From positions 430,381-494,380 of the forward strand of contig NZ_MWUJ01000001.1 of NCBI RefSeq assembly GCF_002210225.1: a DNA stretch of 64,000 nt. The letters are read 5' to 3'. The DNA comes from Geofilum rhodophaeum. GTDB taxonomy: Bacteria > Bacteroidota > Bacteroidia > Bacteroidales > Marinilabiliaceae. Numbering within the stretch: position 1 is the first letter of the stretch; each line of letters opens with the position of its first letter. Of the stretch, positions 1-7,755 are shown piece after piece. Below the pieces are notes generated by a model. That model ran no database searches, was not told where the DNA came from, and saw only the letters and a program-made list of their open reading frames with translations. The position numbers were made by a program, and so were the translations under genes.

Positions 1-679
1 GCTGGCGCTGAAGCAGGACGACTTGAAGGGAAAAACCATTGCGCTGTCGGGCTTTGGCAATGTGGCCTGGGGGGCCGCCTTGAAGGCTACGGAACTGGGC
101 GCCAAGGTGGTGACGATTTCGGGACCGGATGGCTATATTTATGATGCGGAAGGTATTTCGGGCGCAAAAATCAACTACATGCTGGAGCTGCGTGCTTCCA
201 ATATGGATGTGGTGGCGCCCTACGCCGAGAAATTCGGAGCACAATTTTTCCCGGGCAAGAAGCCCTGGGAGCAGGCAGTGGACATCGCTATTCCCTGTGC
301 CATTCAGAATGAACTGAACGAAAACGATGCCCGCATGTTGATAGATAAGGGCTGTAAGTTAATTGCCGAGGCTTCGAACATGGGCTGCACCGCCGAAGCG
401 GCCACCCTGGCTGCGGCTGAAATCACCTTCGCGCCGGGCAAGGCGGTAAATGCCGGTGGGGTGGCGGTATCGGGACTCGAAATGAGTCAGAACAACATGC
501 GCATCGATTGGACGCGGGAAGAGATTGACGCCAAACTGCAGCAAATCATGACCAACATTCACCAGACTTGTGCGCGCTACGGCAAAGAACCCTCGGGCAA
601 GATAAACTACATTAAGGGGGCCAACATTGGTGGCTTTGTTAAGGTGGCTGAGGCGATGATGGCACAGGGGGTTGTATGA
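1..679 (+). CDS. gdhA: NADP-specific glutamate dehydrogenase, C-terminal part (5' end outside window)
   Basis: About 225 C-terminal residues of a hexameric class I glutamate dehydrogenase, which interconverts 2-oxoglutarate plus ammonia and glutamate in the cytoplasm. The frame is open from base 2, so the N-terminal catalytic domain lies upstream of the window. Visible is the Rossmann dinucleotide domain with the glycine-rich turn GFGNVAWGAA, the family segment SGPDGYIYD, the conserved EASNMGCT and NAGGVAVSGLEMSQN stretches, and a terminal KGANIGGFVKVAEAM. These match the bacterial NADP-type enzyme rather than the short NAD-type. The gene is followed by an 86-bp gap with short repeats before tatD. 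Assignment is firm; cofactor choice is inferred from family resemblance. Confidence 0.95.
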   Translation, partial: LALKQDDLKGKTIALSGFGNVAWGAALKATELGAKVVTISGPDGYIYDAEGISGAKINYMLELRASNMDVVAPYAEKFGAQFFPGKKPWEQAVDIAIPCAIQNELNENDARMLIDKGCKLIAEASNMGCTAEAATLAAAEITFAPGKAVNAGGVAVSGLEMSQNNMRIDWTREEIDAKLQQIMTNIHQTCARYGKEPSGKINYIKGANIGGFVKVAEAMMAQGVV

Positions 680-686
680 TGGGGTC

Positions 687-748
687 CACGAATTGCACGA
701 ATCGAAGATCAGCGCAGCTAATTGACACGAATTAAGATTACACGAATT
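687..748. repeat. Cluster of four CACGAATT-type octamers
   Basis: The short gap between gdhA and tatD carries CACGAATT at 687-694, 726-733 and 741-748, and the one-base variant CACGAATC at 696-703. The copies are all in the same orientation. This could be a remnant of a dispersed intergenic repeat family or just local sequence expansion. No gene is visible in the gap. Confidence 0.45.
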
Positions 749-765
749 AGGACGAAGAACAGGAG

Positions 766-1530
766 ATGATTGACAGTCACGCGCATATTTATGCAGAACA
801 GTTTGACGAGGACAGAACTGAGATGATCGAAAGGGCCCGCAACGCGGGCCTTTCGAAAATACTTATGCCCAATATCGACAGAGAGAGTATAGGACCCATG
901 TTGCAGACAGAAGCGCAATGGCCGGATATTTGTCACGCCATGATGGGCCTCCATCCTACCTCAGTTAAGAAGAACTACCGGGAGGAATTGGACGTGGTGG
1001 AGGACTGGCTGGGGCGGAGAGCCTTTTTGGCCATCGGTGAAATTGGCATGGATTTGTACTGGGACAAAAGTTTTCAGAAGGAGCAGGAGGAGGCCCTGGG
1101 ACTGCAACTGCGCTGGGCGGCGGAGCTGGGACTGCCGGTGGTCTTGCATGTGCGGGAAGCTTTTCCGGAGATTTTCAAGGTTTTTGAGAAGCTCTACGAT
1201 CCGCGACTTACCGGGGTTTTTCACAGTTTTACGGGCAGTGTGGAAGATGCACGACACATCTTGCAGCTGCCGGGCTTTTACCTGGGCATCAACGGGGTGG
1301 TGACTTACAAGAAGTCGCATTTGCCGGAAGTGCTGGCCGAGGTGGGTTTTGAACGCCTCTTGCTGGAGACGGATGCGCCCTATTTGCCGCCGGTGCCCTA
1401 CCGGGGCAAGCGGAACGAGCCGGCCTATCTGGTGCAGGTGCGCGATAAGCTGGCAGAGATTTTCGGACGGGAGGCACAGGACATTACGAACAGCACTACC
1501 GCCAATGCGCAAAAGCTGTTTAGTCTGTAA
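766..1530 (+). CDS. tatD: TatD family metal-dependent hydrolase (DNase)
   Basis: A 254-residue TIM-barrel metallohydrolase of the TatD family, usual length about 260; family members are Mg-dependent 3'-5' exonucleases on DNA or RNA. All expected metal ligands are visible: the HxH pair His5 and His7, Glu92 in GEIGMD, His128 in LHVRE, His153 in FHSFTG and Asp203 in ETDAPYL. The start at 766 directly gives the canonical MIDSHAHIY opening. An AGGAG sits immediately before the ATG, too close to act as a normal Shine-Dalgarno. The gene lies 28 bp upstream of the asparaginase gene on the same strand, so the two are probably co-transcribed. The exact physiological substrate cannot be told from sequence. 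Confidence 0.93.
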   Translation: MIDSHAHIYAEQFDEDRTEMIERARNAGLSKILMPNIDRESIGPMLQTEAQWPDICHAMMGLHPTSVKKNYREELDVVEDWLGRRAFLAIGEIGMDLYWDKSFQKEQEEALGLQLRWAAELGLPVVLHVREAFPEIFKVFEKLYDPRLTGVFHSFTGSVEDARHILQLPGFYLGINGVVTYKKSHLPEVLAEVGFERLLLETDAPYLPPVPYRGKRNEPAYLVQVRDKLAEIFGREAQDITNSTTANAQKLFSL

Positions 1531-1558
1531 AAACAGGATTTCATTATTAAGATAAAAG

Positions 1559-2584
1559 GTGGAAAAGAAGTTACTGATCATATATACCGGGGGGACCATT
1601 GGCATGGTCAAGGACCCGGATACCAATTCGCTCAAACCTTTTGAGTTTGATAAGATGTACCTGTGGGTGCCCGAACTGAAAAAATTCGAATTTAAGGTGG
1701 AGTACTTGTCCTTTGCGCCCCCGGTGGACTCTTCGATGATGGACCCGGCCATTTGGATTAAGCTGGCGGTGCTTATCGAGGACAACTACCACAACTACGA
1801 AGGTTTTGTCATTCTGCACGGCACCGACACCATGGCCTACACAGCCAGCGCCCTGAGCTTTTTAATGCACAACCTCAACAAACCAGTCATTCTCACGGGC
1901 AGCCAGCTGCCCATGGGGGCCATACGGACCGACGGCAAGGAAAACCTGCTTACGGCCTTGCAGATTGCCTCGGCCCAAAAAAACGGACAAGCTCTGGTGC
2001 CGGAGGTCTGCATCTATTTTCAGGACAAACTTTTCAGGGGGAACCGTACCACCAAATACAATGCGGAACATTTTCATCCTTTCCGGTCGGACAATTACCC
2101 GGCCCTGGCGGAAGTGGGCATCCACATCAAATACAACTACCCTTACATACGCTACGGCACCGATGAGGGGCATTTTCATGTGAGTCGTAAAATGGATACG
2201 GCCATTGCGCTGATTAAAATCTTCCCTGGCATGACGCCCTGGGTGCTGAATGCCTTACTGCAAGCCGAGGGCATCAAGGCCGTGGTGCTCGAAACCTACG
2301 GTTCGGGCAACGCACCTACCCACAAATGGTTCCTCGATGCGCTGGAAGGAGCCACCAAGAGAGGGTTAATAATTGTTAATGTTACACAGTGTTTGGCGGG
2401 CAGTGTAGAGATGTGGCGCTACGAAACGGGCCTCCGCCTTTCCAATCTGGGCGTTATCAGCGGGCACGATATGACTACAGAGGCCGCAGTAACCAAGGCC
2501 ATGTACCTTTTGGCCAACAGCAGCAACCCCCTCGAAATCAAGGAAAATATGGGCAAATCATTGAAAGGTGAAATAAGTCACTAA
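1559..2584 (+). CDS. ansA: Type I (cytoplasmic) L-asparaginase
   Basis: A 341-residue asparaginase converting asparagine to aspartate and ammonia. There is no signal peptide, fitting the cytoplasmic type I enzyme. The nucleophile motif YTGGTIGM is at residues 9-16, the second threonine/aspartate motif HGTDTMAYT at 87-95, the GSQLPMG stretch near 114-120, and a lysine near 165 in RTTKYN is in place for the catalytic Lys. The start is a GTG at 1559; no better ATG lies nearby and the first residues already begin the TGGT-containing strand. It follows tatD by 28 bp. The 254-bp gap downstream holds the exbB promoter region. Confidence 0.93.
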   Translation: MEKKLLIIYTGGTIGMVKDPDTNSLKPFEFDKMYLWVPELKKFEFKVEYLSFAPPVDSSMMDPAIWIKLAVLIEDNYHNYEGFVILHGTDTMAYTASALSFLMHNLNKPVILTGSQLPMGAIRTDGKENLLTALQIASAQKNGQALVPEVCIYFQDKLFRGNRTTKYNAEHFHPFRSDNYPALAEVGIHIKYNYPYIRYGTDEGHFHVSRKMDTAIALIKIFPGMTPWVLNALLQAEGIKAVVLETYGSGNAPTHKWFLDALEGATKRGLIIVNVTQCLAGSVEMWRYETGLRLSNLGVISGHDMTTEAAVTKAMYLLANSSNPLEIKENMGKSLKGEISH

Positions 2585-2718
2585 AGATTTGCCGTTCTTA
2601 TATTTTTTGTATTTTGCGCCTGCTTAAGCCAAAGAAAAACACAGTACTTTTGAGTGTTAAAGCCGCCAATGGTCGTGTTTTTAAACAGGGGAAGCGTAAA
2701 AAAATGTAATCTAAAATA

Positions 2719-2771
2719 TTTGTTTTTAGCAAATGATAGATTTATTTTTGTCTTTATTGTTTTTAGCAAAT
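2719..2771 (+). promoter_or_regulatory. Predicted Bacteroidota promoter and 15-bp direct repeat upstream of exbB
   Basis: A -33 TTTG at 2719-2722 and a -7 TATTTTTG at 2743-2750 are separated by 20 bp, a good match to the Bacteroidota consensus TTTG/TAnnTTTG. The 15-mer TTGTTTTTAGCAAAT occurs at 2720-2734, overlapping the -33 box, and again at 2757-2771 near the expected transcription start. The spacing is 37 bp. The second copy may be a regulator site or chance; the promoter call itself is strong. Confidence 0.65.
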
Positions 2772-2838
2772 TCAAGAACAAACCATTCAATCATTGAGTA
2801 TTAACAAACCAATACAAATTTCAAATTAAGAACAGATT

Positions 2839-3663
2839 ATGAAAAAGCTATTTGCGTTTTTAGCAGTTTTTGGGATGCTTAGTTTTTCAGCGGCATCGAC
2901 CATTTATGCTCAGGAAGAGCAAGCCGCAGCCACTGAGGAGGTAACCACCCAGGAGGATGCAGCTGTTGTAGAGGATGTGGTTGAGCCTGAAAGCCAGGTG
3001 GACGAAGCAGCCCTGGCAGAAGAAGAAAAAGGTATCCACAAGCAAATTAAGGCCAAATTCATCGAAGGTGGTGCCATATTTATGAGCTTTGTGTTATTGT
3101 CGCTGATTTTTGGTCTGGCCCTTTGTATCGAAAGGATCATTTACCTGAACCTGGCTTCTACCAACACCAAAAAATTGCTCAAGAACATCGAGGATGCCCT
3201 TCAGGAAGGTGGCGTTGAAGCTGCCAAGGAAGTTTGCCGTAATACTCGCGGACCTGTTGCTTCTATTTTCTACCAGGGTCTGGACCGTTACGACGAAGGC
3301 ATCGAGGTTATCGAAAAGTCTGTAGTTTCTTACGGTTCGGTTCAAATGGGTCTTTTGGAAAAAGGACTTACCTGGATCTCTCTTTTCATTGCCATTGCGC
3401 CTATGTTGGGTTTTATGGGTACCGTAATTGGTATGATCGAAGCTTTTGACCAAATTCAGGCTATGGGTGACATTTCTGCTTCTGCAGTAGCCGGCGGTAT
3501 TAAGGTCGCCTTGATTACAACCGTATCCGGTTTGATCGTTGCCATTATCCTGCAGGTGTTCTACAACTACATCGTATCAAAAATCGATGGCATTGTAAAC
3601 TCTATGGAAGATGCTTCCATCTCTTTGCTGGATATTCTGGTAAAATACAACGCTAAAAAATAA
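2839..3663 (+). CDS. exbB: ExbB/TolQ/MotA family proton channel protein
   Basis: A 274-residue inner-membrane protein of the ExbB/TolQ family, the pentameric channel that with ExbD converts proton motive force into motion of TonB or a Tol-like partner. An N-terminal hydrophobic leader ending near ...IYAQ (residues 1-25) is followed by an acidic, Glu/Ala-rich periplasmic stretch (26-65). Three transmembrane segments sit near 75-97, 175-200 and 222-247. The last pair contains the family-typical glycine/threonine helix LGFMGTVIGMI and the AVAGGIKVALITTVSGL segment. It is the first gene of a four-gene operon (next gene 9 bp downstream) with a recognisable promoter. No tonB is in the window, so the partner energised is unknown. 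Confidence 0.92.
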   Translation: MKKLFAFLAVFGMLSFSAASTIYAQEEQAAATEEVTTQEDAAVVEDVVEPESQVDEAALAEEEKGIHKQIKAKFIEGGAIFMSFVLLSLIFGLALCIERIIYLNLASTNTKKLLKNIEDALQEGGVEAAKEVCRNTRGPVASIFYQGLDRYDEGIEVIEKSVVSYGSVQMGLLEKGLTWISLFIAIAPMLGFMGTVIGMIEAFDQIQAMGDISASAVAGGIKVALITTVSGLIVAIILQVFYNYIVSKIDGIVNSMEDASISLLDILVKYNAKK

Positions 3664-3672
3664 GACTGAATC

Positions 3673-4119
3673 ATGACCAAACTATCAAAAATATTAAACA
3701 TTGTGTTGTATCTGCTGCTGGCAGTGACCCTTGTTTTCGCCGGTTTGTTCTATTTCGGAGGCATTGTTGAGGGAGCCACTTACCTGACCCCCAACTACAC
3801 CGAGACCTTTTTGAACTGGGGAATAGCATTGGTAATTGGTACAGCGGCAGTTACCCTCCTGGCAGAAATCGCCAACCTGGTGATGCACCCGAAAAATGCG
3901 GTTCGTTCCGTCTTGTCGATTCTGTTTCTGGCAGTAGTGGTATTCATTGCCTACAGCTTGGCCGACGCCACGCCACTGGTATTGGCCGGTTATGAAGGGC
4001 CCGATAACGTGCCTTCCATGCTGTTGATGGCGGATACCTTCCTGTATTCGATGTACTTTCTGTTTGGCGCAGCATTTCTGGCCATTTTGTACACCGAGCT
4101 GTCCAGGATTTTCCGTTAA
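3673..4119 (+). CDS. Four-transmembrane protein of the exbB-exbD operon, function unknown
   Basis: A 148-residue hydrophobic protein with four predicted membrane spans at about 8-32, 46-69, 77-97 and 116-142, linked by short loops. I do not recognise a functional domain or catalytic motif. It sits between exbB (9 bp upstream) and the first exbD (50 bp downstream) on the same strand, so it is very likely made with the energy-transduction complex and may be an accessory or assembly subunit. That role is inference from position only. Composition and codon use resemble its neighbours, so nothing suggests a recent insertion. Confidence 0.8.
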   Translation: MTKLSKILNIVLYLLLAVTLVFAGLFYFGGIVEGATYLTPNYTETFLNWGIALVIGTAAVTLLAEIANLVMHPKNAVRSVLSILFLAVVVFIAYSLADATPLVLAGYEGPDNVPSMLLMADTFLYSMYFLFGAAFLAILYTELSRIFR

Positions 4120-4169
4120 CACTTTTGGATTGCTTTACGCAATTCCACTAGATAAAACATTAGTAACCT

Positions 4170-4751
4170 ATGGCTAGAAGAGAAACACCGGAAGTAAATG
4201 CAGGATCATTGGCAGATATTGCCTTTCTGCTCCTGATTTTCTTCCTGATGACCACCACCATGAGTACGGATGCGGGACTGGGTCGTACCCTTCCGCCGCC
4301 CATTCCACCAAATGAGGATCCGCCGCCACCAATTAGGGAGCGGAACGTGTTTGAGGTGTTGATCAACGCCAACAACCAGTTGCTGGTTGAGGGTAAGCCC
4401 ATGGACTTGAAGGAACTGAAAGATGCTGCTAAGGAATTCATCGAAAATCCGATGAATTTGGAGACTATGCCTGAAAAGACAACCATTGAAGTTGAATTGA
4501 TCGGGCCCATCACCACCACGCCCAAAGCAGTTATTTCACTCCAGAACGACAGGGGGACACAATACCAGACTTACCTGGCGGTTCAGAACGAATTGCAAAG
4601 AGCTTACAGTGAATTGAGAGAGCAGCTGGCCAAAAGCCAATTCAACAAAAGCTACAGCGAACTCAGTACCGATGAGCAAAAAGCCGTTCGTGAGGTTTAT
4701 CCGCAAAAAATTTCCGAAGCTGAACCACGTAACGTAGGAGGAGGAAGATAA
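4170..4751 (+). CDS. exbD: ExbD/TolR family protein (first copy)
   Basis: A 193-residue biopolymer transport protein. A short cytoplasmic tail is followed by one transmembrane helix (about 13-35) carrying the conserved proton-pathway aspartate, Asp16 in SLADIAFLLL, then a proline-rich linker (PPPIPPNEDPPPP) and a periplasmic domain. At 193 residues it is longer than the usual 140-150; the extra length is a C-terminal, charged, Gln/Glu-rich region. The stop TAA overlaps the ATG of the next exbD by one base, showing translational coupling. Paired unequal ExbD genes are common in this phylum and probably form mixed dimers inside the ExbB ring. Confidence 0.92.
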   Translation: MARRETPEVNAGSLADIAFLLLIFFLMTTTMSTDAGLGRTLPPPIPPNEDPPPPIRERNVFEVLINANNQLLVEGKPMDLKELKDAAKEFIENPMNLETMPEKTTIEVELIGPITTTPKAVISLQNDRGTQYQTYLAVQNELQRAYSELREQLAKSQFNKSYSELSTDEQKAVREVYPQKISEAEPRNVGGGR

Positions 4752-5230
4752 TGGCAAAATTCAGAAAAAAGAAACCTTCAGGACCGGGTGCTATTAACAC
4801 CTCTTCGCTTCCAGATATTGTATTTATGCTTTTGTTCTTCTTTATGGTGAGTACTACCATGAAGGAAGTGGACTTAAAAGTACAGGTACGCAACGCGGAG
4901 GCCACCGAACTGACCAAACTGGAGAAGAAGTCACTGGTTACCTACATCTATGTAGGGGTGCCCAATCGCCAGTTTCAGGGACGTTTTGGTACGGAGCCCC
5001 GGCTTCAGCTCAACGATCAGTTTGCCTCAGTGGACGATATTCAGAGTTACATCGTTCAAGAGCGTGAATCGATGAAAGAGAATGAGCGCCAGTTGATGAC
5101 GGTCTCCATTAAGGCCGACTACGACTGTCCGATGGGCATTATAACCGATATTAAGCAATCCTTGAGAGAAGCTCAAGCTTTGAAAATCAGTTATTCTGCC
5201 ATACAGGGTGATAATTTCACCAGAAACTAG
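4751..5230 (+). CDS. exbD: ExbD/TolR family protein (second copy)
   Basis: A 159-residue ExbD paralogue starting on the overlapping TAATG at 4749-4753. A basic N-terminus (FRKKKPSG) precedes one transmembrane helix at about 19-42 with the conserved Asp22 in SSLPDIVFML, then a periplasmic domain of about 110 residues. It is the last gene of the exbB operon; the perfect palindrome at 5251-5292 is its probable terminator. The two ExbD proteins differ strongly outside the helix, so they are not a recent duplication. Confidence 0.92.
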   Translation: MAKFRKKKPSGPGAINTSSLPDIVFMLLFFFMVSTTMKEVDLKVQVRNAEATELTKLEKKSLVTYIYVGVPNRQFQGRFGTEPRLQLNDQFASVDDIQSYIVQERESMKENERQLMTVSIKADYDCPMGIITDIKQSLREAQALKISYSAIQGDNFTRN

Positions 5231-5250
5231 AGCATAAAACTGTTCTTATA

Positions 5251-5292
5251 AATAATAAAGGGTCTGCCGATATCGGCAGACCCTTTATTATT
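5251..5292. terminator. Perfect 42-bp palindrome, bidirectional terminator
   Basis: Two 21-bp arms meet without spacer at GATATC (5269-5274). The arms begin AATAATAAAGGG and contain GTCTGCCGA, giving a GC-rich stem flanked by A/T runs on both sides. It lies 20 bp after the last exbD stop and 29 bp after the end of the opposing ABC permease gene, so it can terminate transcription from both sides. Confidence 0.85.
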
Positions 5293-5321
5293 CCCCCCAT
5301 ATCGATGTATCGTTCTTCACC

Positions 5322-6521
5322 TTAAGACTGCCTGGTCTGACGCCGTGCCACCCGATAGTAAGCCAGCAGGGTCAATAAAAAGTAAAGCAGGGCCTGAAGC
5401 AATAAAAAGCTGAGGGCGGGACCGATGTGCTCCATACCGGCACCCATGGTACGTACCCTGAGCCAGGCAGGCACCATGGTGGTAGAGGGAAAAACATGGG
5501 CCAGGGTCTGCAACCACGAAGGGATGGCCGAGGCCGGCCAGGAGAGTCCGGTTAGAAACAAGACCAGGGGCGATAAAAACACCACAAACAAAATGGAGTG
5601 TTCGCGGCGGGCAAAGAAAGTTGAAAGGGCCATGCCCAAAAAAATAACGGCCAGTAAAAAGGGCAGCATCAAGGCCAGGGCGGGCAGCCAGCTGGTTTTA
5701 TCGGGCAGCGAAAACCAATGATAGACCCATACCTGCGTAATCACGAGATTAAACAGGTAAATGCTTAAATAAGCGCCCGCCTTACCCACCACCACCGGAA
5801 CAATGCCGCCTTTGTGCAAAGCGCCCGGTACGGCAAAACGGAAGCGACCGCGTTCCCTGTCGGTACCGCCCAGCAAACCAATGCCTATCAGGAGCGTTTG
5901 CTGAATGATGACCAGCAACAAGCCGGGTACCACAAAGCTGTTGTAGCCGCCGGAGGGATTAAACAAAAGGCTGGTGCGCAAGGCCACCGGGTCGCGTTGC
6001 CTGAGTGCCTGTTCCATGGGGAGACCGGAAGCCAGCAGCCGCCGGACCTCCACCCCGCCTGAGAAGGTGCCTACTGCCTGCAGTGCGCCCATCATACTTT
6101 GCTTGTAGAGCAAGAAATACGAGGCATCGCTGTAGATGCCCACCTTGGTATGTCTGCCGGCCATAACATCCCGCTCAAAATCTTCAGGGAGCACCAACAC
6201 GGCATTTACCTCGCCCGAATAAAAAAGGGCTTCTGCATCTTTCAGCGAGGGGACCTGTCGACTCAGCTGCAATTCCTCGGTGGCATCGACCATGCGGGCG
6301 ACTTGTCGACTGGTAGCCGTGCCGTCGAGATCGACCAGGGCAACAGGCACGTCTTGTAGGACCTCCTTCTTATAAGCCAGGCCGTAAATCAAGGGATAAA
6401 TAATCAGCGCCAAAAACAAAATCAGTAAAGCGCCGGTGTCTTTTACTATGGCCAACAACTCTTCGCGATAAAAACGGCTGGTAAGCTGTAAACCCACACT
6501 AAGGGATCGTATCAATTGCAT
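5322..6521 (-). CDS. ABC-2 type transporter permease (second of pair)
   Basis: A 399-residue inner-membrane permease of the ABC-2/YhhJ type. An N-terminal transmembrane helix (about 27-47, ILFLALIIYPLIYGLAY) is followed by a large periplasmic loop of roughly 140 residues, then about five helices in the C-terminal half. The frame is open a further 135 codons upstream but that part runs antisense-free into the previous permease gene; the ATG at 6521, 32 bp after the preceding stop, gives the normal length and N-terminus. It is the last gene of the tetR-tolC-hlyD-permease-permease operon. It shares architecture with the gene upstream and the two probably form a heterodimer. No ATP-binding subunit is encoded in the operon. 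Confidence 0.88.
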   Translation of the reverse strand: MQLIRSLSVGLQLTSRFYREELLAIVKDTGALLILFLALIIYPLIYGLAYKKEVLQDVPVALVDLDGTATSRQVARMVDATEELQLSRQVPSLKDAEALFYSGEVNAVLVLPEDFERDVMAGRHTKVGIYSDASYFLLYKQSMMGALQAVGTFSGGVEVRRLLASGLPMEQALRQRDPVALRTSLLFNPSGGYNSFVVPGLLLVIIQQTLLIGIGLLGGTDRERGRFRFAVPGALHKGGIVPVVVGKAGAYLSIYLFNLVITQVWVYHWFSLPDKTSWLPALALMLPFLLAVIFLGMALSTFFARREHSILFVVFLSPLVLFLTGLSWPASAIPSWLQTLAHVFPSTTMVPAWLRVRTMGAGMEHIGPALSFLLLQALLYFLLTLLAYYRVARRQTRQS

Positions 6522-6553
6522 GCTTGCAAGTTTTAAATATTGGAAGGAGACCT

Positions 6554-7750
6554 TCAGCAACGGTGCCGAAAGCGCTCGCTCAGCAGTACGCGTTTGAGGC
6601 GGGGCATACACAACAGGCCCAGTCCCACAAAAACCAACAGACCGGAAAGGGGCAGCACGGTGGTTCGCAAGGGCTCCGCACGGAGGGCCTGACCAATAAA
6701 CACCTTCATCCAATGGTAGTAAGGAAAAAGAGCTGCAAGTACCCGGGCCGCCAAAGGCATGCCCATCACCGGAAAGGTAAGACCCGAATAGGTAAAGGCC
6801 AGCATGGCGTAGGCACTGCCCAGGGATAGGGATAAGCGGGCATTGGCGGTAAGGGCCACCAAAAGCACACCTACCATTTGATAGGCCAGGAGCAGCAGGA
6901 CCTGAGCCAGCATAATGGCCCCCCAATATCCCCGCAAGGGAAAACCAAGGTGGCGGGCCAAAATAAAGTGCATGACCGCCACATTAATCAACATCAAAAG
7001 AAAATGCGGCAGAAGTTTTCCTGTTAAGGCCACCAGCATGCTGTCGCCTGCTGCCGACAGCCATTCCCTGCCTGTGCCTTCCCGAATTTCCATACCAATG
7101 GCGTAGATGGCCCCGAGAAGGGTGAAGACGACCACCAGTAAAGGCAGAAGGGCAGTCACCAAAAACCAGGCGTAATTGGTATAGGGATTAAACAGCACAT
7201 GCGCATCCAGTCCCACCGCATAAACCTGACCATAAGCCAGCTCAGGCGCCAGGCCCTTTTTGGTGGCCACCTGCAGTTTAATGCCGGTAGACAGCGTACT
7301 GACCACCCGGTGAATGCCGCTTTGCAACAGGCCGCCTTTCAGCACATTGGTATTATTGACCATCAGGTCGAGGGTGCTTCCCTCTCCCTTCAATACTGCT
7401 TGCTCAAAGCCCTTTGGCAGGTACAAAATGGCGGCAACTTCGCCCCGAAGCAGGGCTTCCCGGGCCTGGTGCAAATCGCTCCACTTACTTTCTGTTTGGG
7501 CAATGCGGCTGGCATCAAGCATACGCACCAACTGCCGCGACAGGGCGGTCTGATCCTGGTTGACCACAGCTACCGGCAAATTGGAAGGCACCCCGGCCGC
7601 AAAAATATTCATCACCAGCAAAAAGGCCAGAAGGGGTCCCAGGATGCTGAGGAACCAGTAGACACGGTGACGGCCTATCCTGTCCAGTTCCCTGTACAAC
7701 ACACGTAATAGCGGACGATGCGCACCGCCTTGTTCCTTGTTAGCTGTCAT
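6554..7750 (-). CDS. ABC-2 type transporter permease (first of pair)
   Basis: A 398-residue permease of the same fold as its downstream neighbour: N-terminal helix at about 31-51 (YWFLSILGPLLAFLLVMNIF), a large extracytoplasmic loop (about 52-190) and five further helices ending near 385. The loop contains the ABC-2 family pattern VAVVNQDQTALSRQLVRMLDAS that also recurs in the second permease as VALVDLDGTATSRQVARMVDA. The start ATG at 7750 is 5 bp from the stop of hlyD, so the genes are translationally close. With HlyD and TolC it should form an envelope-spanning exporter; the substrate is unknown, drugs or lipids being usual for this type. Confidence 0.88.
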   Translation of the reverse strand: MTANKEQGGAHRPLLRVLYRELDRIGRHRVYWFLSILGPLLAFLLVMNIFAAGVPSNLPVAVVNQDQTALSRQLVRMLDASRIAQTESKWSDLHQAREALLRGEVAAILYLPKGFEQAVLKGEGSTLDLMVNNTNVLKGGLLQSGIHRVVSTLSTGIKLQVATKKGLAPELAYGQVYAVGLDAHVLFNPYTNYAWFLVTALLPLLVVVFTLLGAIYAIGMEIREGTGREWLSAAGDSMLVALTGKLLPHFLLMLINVAVMHFILARHLGFPLRGYWGAIMLAQVLLLLAYQMVGVLLVALTANARLSLSLGSAYAMLAFTYSGLTFPVMGMPLAARVLAALFPYYHWMKVFIGQALRAEPLRTTVLPLSGLLVFVGLGLLCMPRLKRVLLSERFRHRC

Positions 7751-7755
7751 CTCCT

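Noticed and set aside
6522-6926. N-terminal extension of the second ABC permease (open frame to 6926)
   Set aside because: It overlaps the first permease gene, has Gly/Ser/Cys-rich unlikely protein, and the ATG at 6521 gives the normal start with a 32-bp gap.
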